Positions 1 to 6,738 are shown, counted from the first letter of the stretch. The stretch: DNA of 12,726 nucleotides from Deltaproteobacteria bacterium (GCA_027297485.1 JAPUHZ010000371.1:1-12726), one strand, 5' to 3'. Numbers and translations: made by a program. Notes: a model not told the origin generated them from the letters alone.

Positions 1-1044
1 ATTCGCAGTCAAGCTCGGATGACGTACACTGGCGTGCGCCGCATCCTCGTCGACAAAGATCCGGAATGCATCCGGCGCTATCAGAATCTGGTCGACCAGT
101 TCAAGCTGATGGAAGAGCTGGCTTTGCTCCTTTGGGAGAGCAGGCGACGCAGGGGAACCTTGGATTTCGATCTCCCCGAGGCGGAGATCCTGCTCGACCT
201 TCAAGGAATGCCGGAAAACATCGTGCGCGCCGAACGCAACATCGCTCACCGCATGGTCGAGGAATTCATGATCGCTGCTAATGAAGCCGTCGCCCGTCAT
301 CTCAAAGAAAAAAACTTGCCGCTTCTCTATCGGGTGCATGAGGGACCGGAAGAGGAAACTCTGGAGGCCCTCGCCCCTTTCCTCCTGAGCCTGGGATACC
401 GTCTGCCGCTGAAACGAGGAAAGATCTCACCCAGAGAGCTTCAGGGACTTTTAGAGGCCTGCCGGGGAAAACCTGAAGAGAGGGTCGTGAATCGAGTGCT
501 CCTGCGCGCCATGAAGCAGGCCCACTACGCGCCGGAAAACATCGGCCACTTCGGCCTTGCCTCAACCTGCTACACCCATTTCACTTCACCGATCCGGCGT
601 TATCCCGATCTGATCATACATCGGATGCTGGAACATGCCCTAGAAGGAAGAAAACTCAAGCCGAAGAAAAGAGAAGAGCTCGATGCCTACCTTGAGGAAG
701 CCGGAACGCACACCTCCGAGCAGGAGAGGACCGCTATGGAAGCCGAGAGGGCGATGGTCAATCTCAAAAAGGCCCAGTTCATGATGGATAAGATCGGAGA
801 GGAGTTCGGCGGCTTTATTGTCAGCCTCGCCAACTTCGGATTTTTTGTTGAGCTGGAGGACTATTTCGTCGAAGGGCTCGTGCGTCTTTCAGCACTCAAA
901 GACGACTTCTACCACTACTACGAAAAAGAGTACGTCATCAAAGGACGCCGATACGGCCTCGCCTTTCACCTGGGTGACTCGGTCCGGATTAAGGTGACCC
1001 GCATTAACGCCTTCCGCGGTGAAATCGATTTTGAACTGGTTTAA
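1..1044 (+). CDS. rnr: Ribonuclease R, C-terminal part (5' end outside window)
   Basis: RNase R is a processive 3'-5' exoribonuclease that degrades structured RNA in the cytoplasm. The frame is open from base 1; the first ATG at 19 lies inside the RNB catalytic domain, so it is not the start. About 347 residues are visible. They show the RNB-family signature ARMTYTGV near the left edge and the motif HFTSPIRRYPDL (around nt 571-612), which carries the conserved arginines and HR of the RNB domain. The last 85 or so residues form an S1 RNA-binding domain (GGFIVSLANFGFFVEL). The protein stops straight after S1, without the long basic tail of enterobacterial RNase R. It is the only rightward gene here and runs convergently into the operon at 1126. 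RNase II is possible but less likely, given the RNase R-like RNB and S1 sequence. Confidence 0.93.
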   Translation: MRSQARMTYTGVRRILVDKDPECIRRYQNLVDQFKLMEELALLLWESRRRRGTLDFDLPEAEILLDLQGMPENIVRAERNIAHRMVEEFMIAANEAVARHLKEKNLPLLYRVHEGPEEETLEALAPFLLSLGYRLPLKRGKISPRELQGLLEACRGKPEERVVNRVLLRAMKQAHYAPENIGHFGLASTCYTHFTSPIRRYPDLIIHRMLEHALEGRKLKPKKREELDAYLEEAGTHTSEQERTAMEAERAMVNLKKAQFMMDKIGEEFGGFIVSLANFGFFVELEDYFVEGLVRLSALKDDFYHYYEKEYVIKGRRYGLAFHLGDSVRIKVTRINAFRGEIDFELV

Positions 1045-1047
1045 AAA

Positions 1048-1098
1048 GGATCAAGAGATGAAAGGGTTACTTGTCCCTTCATTTTTTCCCCTTGATCC
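1048..1098. terminator. Bidirectional intrinsic terminator between convergent genes
   Basis: GGATCAAG (1048-1055) pairs perfectly with CTTGATCC (1091-1098). An inner arm GATGAAAGGG pairs with CCCTTCATT, leaving one bulged base. Read leftward, the stem is followed directly by TTTTTAAA, a good U-tract for ending the minus-strand operon after 1126. Read rightward it is followed by CTTTATCCTTT, a weaker U-rich end for rnr. Its position between two stop codons fits this role. Confidence 0.72.
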
Positions 1099-1125
1099 CT
1101 TTATCCTTTAAGCCCTTGATCTTTA

Positions 1126-1602
1126 TTATGGTTCTCCCCGCACACCCTGAAAGATCTTCTCTATGGTCTCGTCAATTTCCTTTTTCTGAGGGCGGCTGAA
1201 AGTGACCCCGCTTGTAATCATCGCATCAGGCTCTTGATCCTCCAAGAGTTGTTCTATCTGCACACGAAACAGGGACATGAAAGGCACTCCCGTCATGGAT
1301 TCCTTGATCTCGCGGGCATTGCCTTTGAGGTAGTAGTTTATGCCGCTGTCGGTAATCAAAAGAGTGATTTTCCCTGTCCTCCTCAGGTTCTTCGCGGTGG
1401 TGCTGGTCTTTCCGATAGCCAGATCGAGCCTGGAACGATCTTTGGCAACGACTTCATAATAGGAAAGCATGGCGGGATGGGCCCATCCTTTGTCGTCCAC
1501 CGTGACCAGGACAATGGCCTTCCCCATCTTGGAGGCGACGTCTTCTCCCTTGAGGCGGTTAAAGAGTTCTTCCGTCAGCTCTTTCCCCAGAAGTCTCGAC
1601 AT
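1126..1602 (-). CDS. Pyridoxamine 5'-phosphate oxidase (PPOX) family FMN-binding split-barrel protein
   Basis: This 158-residue protein has the single split-barrel layout of the PPOX-like flavoprotein family. A first strand pair, KAIVLVTVDDKGWAHPAML, is followed by SRLDLAIGKTSTTAKNLRR, where the family contacts the flavin phosphate, and then by GKITLLITDSGINYYLKGNA. Family members bind FMN, F420 or haem and are often small oxidoreductases of unknown substrate; PNPOX activity itself cannot be claimed. The ATG at 1602 is preceded by a purine-rich GAGAG seven bases upstream. It is the last gene of the leftward run, 39 nt after a second PPOX-like gene, and ends at the shared terminator. The two neighbours share fold and size but little obvious identity, so they are not a recent tandem duplication. 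Confidence 0.75.
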   Translation of the reverse strand: MSRLLGKELTEELFNRLKGEDVASKMGKAIVLVTVDDKGWAHPAMLSYYEVVAKDRSRLDLAIGKTSTTAKNLRRTGKITLLITDSGINYYLKGNAREIKESMTGVPFMSLFRVQIEQLLEDQEPDAMITSGVTFSRPQKKEIDETIEKIFQGVRGEP

Positions 1603-1641
1603 TTAATCTCTCTATTCCTTGATCCCCTTAACCCTTAATCC
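1603..1641. repeat. Degenerate heptamer tandem repeat in spacer
   Basis: The spacer between the two PPOX genes is built from C-rich near-heptamers on the plus strand: CCCTTAA, CCCTTAA, TCCCTAT, preceded by a CCTTGATC unit. CCTTGATC also occurs twice in the spacer at 1088-1120. No promoter or terminator hairpin is apparent here. Confidence 0.5.
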
Positions 1642-2115
1642 CTATTCATGAACTACAAGTTCCTGCCTTTTGCCGAAACCCTGTTCATTGTCGATATAAA
1701 AAACCCGCTCCGGGACCACGCAGTAAAACTTAACTTTTAAAAAAGCCTTGTAAAAAATACCGCTTGTCGGATCAGTGAAGAGCTTTATGATGTCGGGATA
1801 TTTGCGGGCATAAACGGTCATCGCTTTGCCCTTCTCAATAAGGGAATCCACCAGGACCACCTTTCCTTCAAGCTGAATGCCCTTGATCTTACGCCAATCC
1901 TGATAGTCCTCCTGGATAGTCACCGCTACTCGAGAATTGGCCGCTAAATTCTGACAGTGGCGGGAATCTGGAGCGGAGAAGAAATAGAGATGGAGCCCAT
2001 CGCTGGCATAAAAAACCGTCGCCGCCCAAGGAATCTCCTCATGGCAGGTTCCCAGCGTCATGGTGTTGTGACCCTCCATGTAGCTCAGGATCTGCTGTTT
2101 AAGTTCTTCGGACAT
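1642..2115 (-). CDS. PPOX-family FMN-binding split-barrel protein
   Basis: This 157-residue protein opens with a short helix and NTMTLGTCHEEIPWAATVFY, the typical first strands of a flavin-reductase-like split barrel. LHLYFFSAPDSRHCQNLAAN follows, matching the family pattern where Ser/Arg residues hold the FMN phosphate, and then SRVAVTIQEDYQDWRKIKGI, QLEGKVVLV and a C-terminal VKFYCVVPERVFYIDNEQGF. This is close to the general-stress/YhbP-like branch of PPOX proteins. Its natural substrate is unknown. The ATG at 2115 has only a weak ribosome-binding site. It follows the isomerase gene by 67 nt and probably shares its transcript. That places two likely flavin binders downstream of an FMN-producing enzyme. 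Confidence 0.78.
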   Translation of the reverse strand: MSEELKQQILSYMEGHNTMTLGTCHEEIPWAATVFYASDGLHLYFFSAPDSRHCQNLAANSRVAVTIQEDYQDWRKIKGIQLEGKVVLVDSLIEKGKAMTVYARKYPDIIKLFTDPTSGIFYKAFLKVKFYCVVPERVFYIDNEQGFGKRQELVVHE

Positions 2116-2158
2116 CGGGATTCATTAAGTCATCAGGTTTCAGCTTTTTTGGTCTTGG

Positions 2159-2182
2159 GCTGGCAGCTGATTGCTGATAGCT
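2159..2182. repeat. Heptamer tandem repeat, 3.4 copies
   Basis: On the plus strand the units are GCTGGCA, GCTGATT, GCTGATA, then GCT. They sit directly after the stop codon of the isomerase gene. The unit differs from those in the neighbouring spacers but has the same 7-nt period. Confidence 0.6.
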
Positions 2183-3235
2183 TTAAGGCTCTCGTCGAAC
2201 CAATGGAACCTTGCTGAGCGCCGAGAGATTGGTTGCCCCAACACACAGCATAGCCACCTTGATCTCATAAATGATTCCAGTCAAAAAATGGATCACCTTC
2301 TCAGCCGATTCCAAAGCCGGCTCCAAGAGGGGCTGTCCGATAGCTCCGATATTCGCCCCCAAGGCAATGGCCTTGGCGATATCCAAACCACTGCGGATGC
2401 CGCCAGAGGCGACAATCTCCAGCTCCGGCGCTGCTTCTCTCACCTTGACTACGGCCTCCTCTGTAGGGATACCCCAATTGGCAAAGGTAAGGTTAACTGG
2501 CTGTCCTTTTCGAGCCGCCCTCTTGGCCTCCACCGCATACCATGAGGTTCCTCCTCGTCCGGCAACATCAATGGCTTTCACGCCCGCCCGTTTAAGTCGC
2601 ACGGCCACGTCCGCAGAAATTCCGCCGCCTACCTCCTTGGCCATAACCGGAACCTCAAGCTGGCGGCAAACCTCGGCGATCTTGTCGGCCAGCCCTTTAA
2701 AATTCCGATTCCCTTCAGGTTGGACCGCCTCTTGCAAAACGTTGAGATGGAGAATCAATCCATCCGCCTGAATCATCCGCACCGCTTGACGACACTGCTC
2801 GATACTGTAGCCATAGTTGAGCTGGACGGCACCAAGGTTGCCGAGCAGAAGGATATCCGGGGCCAGATCTCTGACCTCGAAGGAATCGGCTACGCTCTGC
2901 TCCTCCAGCGCGACCCGCTGGGACCCAACCCCCATAGCCAAACCCAGTTGTTGAGCTGCCAGCGCAAGATTCCGGTTGACCTTGCGGGCCAACTTAAACC
3001 CGCCGGTCATGGAGGAGATCATGAGAGGGGCTTTGAGCGCTTTGCCGAGGAAGGTCGTGCTGAGATCAATTTCTGCGATATCGACCTCGGGCAGGGCATT
3101 GTGGAGAAAAGAGTAACGCTCCAAACCTGTTCCGTAGGATCCCGCGACTACCCCGCTGTCGAGACAGAGCTCGAGGTGCTCCTTTTTTCTCTGCTGGGTT
3201 GCTGAGACGGATTTTTTACCCCTTCTGGGTGGCAT
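2183..3235 (-). CDS. fni: Type 2 isopentenyl-diphosphate delta-isomerase (FMN-dependent)
   Basis: The enzyme interconverts isopentenyl and dimethylallyl diphosphate (DMAPP) using reduced FMN and Mg2+. At 350 residues it is the usual length. All family landmarks are present in order: RKKEHLELC (16-24), APLMISSMTGG (69-79), MGVGSQR (101-107), a substrate/Mg motif beginning HLNVLQEAVQPEGN (163-176), KEVGGGIS (200-207), GRGGTSW (226-232), and the FMN-phosphate loops SGGIRSG (277-283) and GANIGAIGQP (293-302). The ATG at 3235 lacks a clear Shine-Dalgarno; the gene starts 18 nt after the ubiX stop, so coupled translation is likely. The first 13 or so residues are basic and not part of the family core. 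Its position beside ubiX matters because DMAPP is the source of the prenyl group that UbiX adds to FMN. Confidence 0.95.
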   Translation of the reverse strand: MPPRRGKKSVSATQQRKKEHLELCLDSGVVAGSYGTGLERYSFLHNALPEVDIAEIDLSTTFLGKALKAPLMISSMTGGFKLARKVNRNLALAAQQLGLAMGVGSQRVALEEQSVADSFEVRDLAPDILLLGNLGAVQLNYGYSIEQCRQAVRMIQADGLILHLNVLQEAVQPEGNRNFKGLADKIAEVCRQLEVPVMAKEVGGGISADVAVRLKRAGVKAIDVAGRGGTSWYAVEAKRAARKGQPVNLTFANWGIPTEEAVVKVREAAPELEIVASGGIRSGLDIAKAIALGANIGAIGQPLLEPALESAEKVIHFLTGIIYEIKVAMLCVGATNLSALSKVPLVRREP

Positions 3236-3253
3236 GGTGTGGCAGAGGGAATC

Positions 3254-3901
3254 TTACCTGCGCTTTTTTGTGGGCTGTTTACCCTGTCTGGCGGTTGGCA
3301 CGGAGCCAGGATTGGCCGCCTCGGGATGGCGGCTCATCTGCTCATCGCTCCAGCGCTCAAAGAGGGCCACATCGATCCCAAATTGATCGAGAATACGGGT
3401 AACGGTTTGATTGATCACATCATCGAGCGTCTTGGGCCGATGGTAAAAGGCCGGGACCGGAGGAAAGATCAGCGCCCCTATCCGGGTCAAGGCAGCCATG
3501 CTCTCCAGATGTCCCAAATGGAGCGGGGTCTCGCGCACGACCAAGACCAGCTTTTTCCTCTCTTTGAGCACTACGTCGGCGGCCCGGACCAAAAGATCCC
3601 CACCCACGGAAAGGACAATCCCTCCCATCGATTTCATCGAGCAGGGGGCTATCACCATGCCCTCCGTACGAAAAGAACCACTCGCTATACTGGCGCCGAC
3701 ATTGTTGATGTCGTGAACGACATCCGCCAGCGCTTCGACGTCTTTAGCGGAATAAGAGGTCTCGACTTGGATGGTCATCTTGGCCGCACGGGTCAGCACC
3801 AGGTGAGTCTCAACATCCTTGACCCCTGCAAGGACCTCTAGCATCCGGACCCCATAGATGGCGCCCGTGGCCCCTGATATGCCCACAATGAGTCGCCGCA
3901 T
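3254..3901 (-). CDS. ubiX: Flavin prenyltransferase UbiX (prenylated-FMN synthase)
   Basis: UbiX joins a dimethylallyl group to FMN, making prenylated FMN for UbiD-type reversible decarboxylases. The 215-residue protein has the N-terminal flavin loop GISGATGAIYG (8-18), SGSFRTEGMVIAPCSMKS (74-91), NLL-type helix GDLLVRAADVVLKERKKL (101-118), VVRETPLHLGHLESM (121-135) and PPVPAFY (147-153), all hallmark UbiX segments. It is longer than typical UbiX (about 190-200 residues) because of a basic, low-complexity tail from about residue 187 ending TKKRR. It begins 5 nt after the riboflavin kinase stop, with no strong ribosome-binding site, which indicates translational coupling. No UbiD partner lies in the window, so the use of the cofactor (ubiquinone or menaquinone precursor, aromatic acid or other decarboxylation) is open. 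Confidence 0.95.
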   Translation of the reverse strand: MRRLIVGISGATGAIYGVRMLEVLAGVKDVETHLVLTRAAKMTIQVETSYSAKDVEALADVVHDINNVGASIASGSFRTEGMVIAPCSMKSMGGIVLSVGGDLLVRAADVVLKERKKLVLVVRETPLHLGHLESMAALTRIGALIFPPVPAFYHRPKTLDDVINQTVTRILDQFGIDVALFERWSDEQMSRHPEAANPGSVPTARQGKQPTKKRR

Positions 3902-3906
3902 AGAAC

Positions 3907-4302
3907 TCAGTCCACAAACTCCAAAGTGATCCGATCTCCGTCCCTTACATGCAGTTCATCCTTAAGACGGACTGGAGCAATTACCTCAATTTTATCTGCC
4001 GGATACCCTTCAACTGCAGGAAGGAGCACCGCTCCTCTATGCTTCCTTTCGATATCGACTAAATAGCACCGGGCCTGGCAGAATGAAGAGTCCGGTGAAG
4101 CAATATCAATGCCCGTCACCCGCCTTTGTGCTTCCCGCCACACATCCATTTCTCTCTCCGACTCAAGCCGCAGGTTCAGTGTCGCCGGGTAGGGAAAAAA
4201 CCCGAGTCTTTCCCTCAAAGCCTTCTGCACCCAATCCAAAGACATAAAAGACGCGCCCTGACCTAAATCGGAGAAGATAACCCCCGTTATTCTCTTCGCC
4301 AC
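3907..4302 (-). CDS. ribK: Archaeal-type CTP-dependent riboflavin kinase (DUF120 domain)
   Basis: The predicted reaction is riboflavin + CTP to FMN + CDP. The 131-residue protein is a single DUF120/RibK domain without the N-terminal winged helix found in many archaeal versions. Visible family features are ITGVIFSDLGQGASF (5-19; the glycine loop matches GLGEGRYF of the Methanocaldococcus enzyme as I remember it), LGFFPYPATLNLRL (33-46; T41 and N43 correspond to the Mg-binding Thr-x-Asn), GAVLLP, and EVIAPVRLKDELHVRDGDRI near the C-terminus. The start is GTG at 4302, with GGGGG close upstream; an in-frame stop lies a few codons further up, so no longer form is possible. It lies 5 nt before ubiX, which consumes FMN. 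Bacteria normally use ATP-dependent RibF, so this is an unusual enzyme for a bacterial genome. Activity is inferred from motifs only. Confidence 0.85.
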   Translation of the reverse strand: MAKRITGVIFSDLGQGASFMSLDWVQKALRERLGFFPYPATLNLRLESEREMDVWREAQRRVTGIDIASPDSSFCQARCYLVDIERKHRGAVLLPAVEGYPADKIEVIAPVRLKDELHVRDGDRITLEFVD

Positions 4303-4393
4303 TTCACCCCCAGCCGTTACTCGTTATCCGTATATTCGTTATTCGTGTACGCAGAACCGATTAACAAGTCAACGAGTAACCATTAACGATACG
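4303..4393. repeat. Heptamer repeats and inverted repeat between the two operon halves
   Basis: From 4315 the plus strand reads as near-heptamers CGTTACT, CGTTATC, CGTATAT, (T)CGTTATT, CGTGTAC. GTTACTCGTT (4316-4325) has an exact reverse complement AACGAGTAAC at 4371-4380, a 10-bp stem with a 45-nt loop. The period matches the other spacers but the consensus does not. Confidence 0.6.
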
Positions 4394-4400
4394 TTAATGG
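4380..4400 (-). terminator. Perfect hairpin spanning the xdhC stop codon; possible attenuator
   Basis: CCATTAACG (4380-4388) and CGTTAATGG (4392-4400) form a 9-bp perfect stem with a 3-nt loop. The stop codon of the XdhC gene (4394-4396) lies inside it. It is AT-rich and no U-tract follows in the leftward direction, so it is a poor intrinsic terminator; it could be a processing or mRNA-stability element. Confidence 0.35.
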
Positions 4401-5167
4401 CCCGATAGAGACTGGGCCTTACCTCCCCTGCGGACCTTGACGATCTCGGCAAGGATGGAGAGGGCAATCTCCTCAGGGGTTTCGGTGTTGAAATCCAAAC
4501 CGACAGGGGCATAAACCCTCTGGATGATTTCTTCGGCGATCTTCTCTTCTTCCCTAAACCTCTGGAAACATGCCTTGACCCGTCTCCTGCTGCCGATCAT
4601 CCCGATGTACTTCGCCGGGCTATGAATGATCTCCCGCAGGCAAGGCTCGTCGTATTTATGGCCCCGGGTGATGAGGACAATATAAGTGGAGGGGGTGATT
4701 GCCAGCCCCTTCAGCATCACCGCCATATCCCCTACTAGAATTTCATCCGCATCAGGAAATCTCTCTCGATTGGCAAAGAGTATGCGGTCCTCAATGACGG
4801 AGACATGAAAATCCAAGATCTTGGCAAATTTCACCAACGGAATGGCGATGTGGCCCGCGCCGACCACGAAGAGCTTGAGGGGAGAGGGCATCACCTCGAA
4901 GAAGAGCTCAACCTTGCCTCCCGCATCGGGTACCTCCAACGGCACCAGCTTCGATCTCTCCTCCCGCAGGCGAGCCTCAGCCTCTTTGAGGACGGCCTGC
5001 AAAAGTCCTTCATGACGAATCGCTCCTACCTTGATCCTGCCGTCACGAACGAGACATTTTTCACCGGGTTTCACTCGGCCGTTTTCCTCGGCCTCCACTA
5101 CGGTCACCAACACCGCAGCCACGCCCTCCTCCTTGACCCGAATCAACTCCTCAGCTAACCGGCTCAT
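4394..5167 (-). CDS. XdhC/CoxF-family molybdenum-cofactor maturation protein with Rossmann domain
   Basis: XdhC-family proteins bind molybdenum cofactor, support its sulfuration and hand it to xanthine-dehydrogenase-type hydroxylases. I chose the ATG at 5167 (257 residues): MSRLAEELIRVKEEGVAAVL aligns with the family start and GGGAG lies 9 nt upstream. An ATG at 5221 would add 18 unrelated residues and a 71-nt overlap. The C-terminal Rossmann domain is intact, with LFVVGAGHIA (99-108), LITRGHKYDEP (165-175), YIGMIGSRRR (187-196) and PVGLDFNTETPEEIA (221-235). The N-terminal XdhC_CoxI domain has lost the GSTPR and GGGC motifs (here EENGRVKPGEKC and GAIRHEG). The preceding small gene supplies an intact copy of that domain, so the two probably act as a pair like CoxF and CoxI. 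It overlaps that gene by 17 nt. Confidence 0.88.
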   Translation of the reverse strand: MSRLAEELIRVKEEGVAAVLVTVVEAEENGRVKPGEKCLVRDGRIKVGAIRHEGLLQAVLKEAEARLREERSKLVPLEVPDAGGKVELFFEVMPSPLKLFVVGAGHIAIPLVKFAKILDFHVSVIEDRILFANRERFPDADEILVGDMAVMLKGLAITPSTYIVLITRGHKYDEPCLREIIHSPAKYIGMIGSRRRVKACFQRFREEEKIAEEIIQRVYAPVGLDFNTETPEEIALSILAEIVKVRRGGKAQSLSGH

Positions 5168-5507
5168 TGTTTTCTGCTCCCTCTCCTTCACTTTCCTCCC
5201 ACCAGGGATCAATAAAGACATTCATAATTCCCCCACAGACGGCCGGGCTATCCGAAGAGATGTCATCAAGGAGATCCACGCGCACCATCCTGGGCTTGCG
5301 CGTCCGGATCACCTCGATCGCCTCCCGCCGCACATCCGCCTCTCCGCACCCTCCCCCGATCGTCCCCAAAATCTCCCCCCAGGCGGTTACTACCATCTTG
5401 GCCCCTACCTCTCTTGGGGTCGAGCCGCGCGTTGAGACAATAGTGGCTACCGCCAAGGCCTCCCCTTTTTCAAGAAACTCCTTGATTTGGTGATAGATCA
5501 AATCCAT
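5151..5507 (-). CDS. Stand-alone XdhC N-terminal (XdhC_CoxI) domain protein
   Basis: This 118-residue protein consists only of the XdhC_CoxI domain: GSTPREVGAKMVV (28-40), LGTIGGGCGEADVRREAIEV (47-66) and CGGIMNVFIDP (91-101). These include the cysteine-bearing GGGCG and CGG motifs typical of Moco maturation factors. It lacks the Rossmann domain carried by the next gene. The ATG at 5507 is well supported: AAGGAG lies 8 nt upstream and overlaps the stop of the coxE-like gene, which indicates translational coupling. The acidic tail (EESEGEGAEN) is non-conserved. It probably works with the downstream XdhC in delivering sulfurated molybdenum cofactor to a hydroxylase encoded elsewhere. Confidence 0.88.
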   Translation of the reverse strand: MDLIYHQIKEFLEKGEALAVATIVSTRGSTPREVGAKMVVTAWGEILGTIGGGCGEADVRREAIEVIRTRKPRMVRVDLLDDISSDSPAVCGGIMNVFIDPWWEESEGEGAENNEPVS

Positions 5508-5518
5508 GTTCTGACTCC

Positions 5519-6730
5519 TTAAGCTACCAGCCTTTGCAGTGTCCGACCCAGAGTCATCAGGCTGTTTAGATTGTGCATCGATAAAAAGAGATCCAGATAG
5601 GGAAGCGCCGCCTGCATCCCCTTACATAGAGGCTCATAATTCTCGCTGGCCAATAGAGGATTGAGCCAAATGATCTTGCGGCACCGCCGCTTGAGATTCC
5701 TCATCTCTCGCTCCAGGAGAGCTACATCTCCCCGGTCCCACCCATCGCTGAAAATAACGGCCACAGTCCGATGAGTCACTAGACTGGGAGCAAACTCGCG
5801 GTTGAAGGTGTCAAGCGACCGGCCAATGTTCGTCCCACCCGACCAACCCAAAACAGAATTGGAAATTCTCTCCAGGGCGCTAGCGATGTCCTTGGTGCGA
5901 ATGAGGTGGGTGATGCGGCTCAAGGAGGTGCTGAAGACAAAGGTCTCCACTCCCCAAAGCTCGTTCTGGAGGCCATACATAAACTGGATCAAAAAACGGC
6001 TGTAGCAATCCATAGAGCCGCTGACATCGCAGAGCAGGACAACACGGGTTTTCTTGATCCTCCGCTTGCGCGAGACGAGTTCAATAATCTCTCCCCCGTA
6101 TTTGATGCTCTTACGCATGGTCCTTCGCGGATCCACCTCATCCCCTTTGAGAGCGCGTTTCCTGCGGCGACTCACCTGCGTCGCAATCTTGGTGGCGATC
6201 AAAAGAATGGCCCGGCTGATAGCACGACTCTCCTCAATGCCCATTTCGCTAAAGTCTTTTTTGCTCAGGGCCTCGTAGGGACTGTAGGTGGGTACAGGGA
6301 AGGGTTCCTCTTCTTCCTTCAGCTTGGACTCCTGGCTGGAGGCCTGCGCGACCACTTCCTCCAAACTCCCTCCAGCCCCACCCGGCTTCCCACCCTTATC
6401 CTCCGAGGAAGCTGCCGGCATCTCGACCGACTCCATAGGCGATTCCTCGGGGTGGTCCTGCCAAAAGCAATCAAAGACACGATCGAAGAGGGGAATCTCC
6501 TCTCTTTCAGAGACCAGGTTGGAACGCAAGACGGTGTGAAAATCCGCTCTGCGCGAGATATCCACAAACTCTAGGGAGCGGCTGGCGTCAATTGCCTGAC
6601 TCAGGCCGACTTTAATCCCCACCTGCTTCAGAACCCGACCAAAGGCCAATAGGTTGGCCAGGGTTCCTTGGCCTCGAATAGCGGAATAACGATCCACTGC
6701 TCTCAGGATAGCTTCATCCGAGACTTCCAT
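5519..6730 (-). CDS. coxE: CoxE-like VWA-domain protein (molybdenum hydroxylase maturation)
   Basis: CoxE proteins pair with the CoxD AAA+ ATPase in assembling the active site of CO-dehydrogenase-like molybdenum hydroxylases. I chose the ATG at 6730 (403 residues) because AAGGAG sits 5 nt upstream and the start falls 8 nt after the coxD stop. An upstream in-frame start at 6847 would add 39 residues and run far into coxD. The N-terminal 90 residues form the CoxE-type helical part (FGRVLKQVGIKVGLSQAIDA). A low-complexity linker follows (about 95-150), then a VWA domain with a complete MIDAS: LLCDVSGSMD (232-241), SGGTNIG (297-303) and IFSDGWDRGD (326-335). Late family elements include KIIWLNPL (352-359). 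It overlaps nothing and is followed after 11 nt by the XdhC-domain gene. Confidence 0.9.
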   Translation of the reverse strand: MEVSDEAILRAVDRYSAIRGQGTLANLLAFGRVLKQVGIKVGLSQAIDASRSLEFVDISRRADFHTVLRSNLVSEREEIPLFDRVFDCFWQDHPEESPMESVEMPAASSEDKGGKPGGAGGSLEEVVAQASSQESKLKEEEEPFPVPTYSPYEALSKKDFSEMGIEESRAISRAILLIATKIATQVSRRRKRALKGDEVDPRRTMRKSIKYGGEIIELVSRKRRIKKTRVVLLCDVSGSMDCYSRFLIQFMYGLQNELWGVETFVFSTSLSRITHLIRTKDIASALERISNSVLGWSGGTNIGRSLDTFNREFAPSLVTHRTVAVIFSDGWDRGDVALLEREMRNLKRRCRKIIWLNPLLASENYEPLCKGMQAALPYLDLFLSMHNLNSLMTLGRTLQRLVA

Positions 6731-6738
6731 GGCACTCC

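Noticed and set aside
3239..3841. Plus-strand open frame of 200 codons
   Set aside because: It lies antisense to ubiX, whose motifs are unambiguous; it has no recognisable domain.
5906..6574. Plus-strand open frame of 222 codons
   Set aside because: Antisense to the CoxE-like VWA gene; no motif support.
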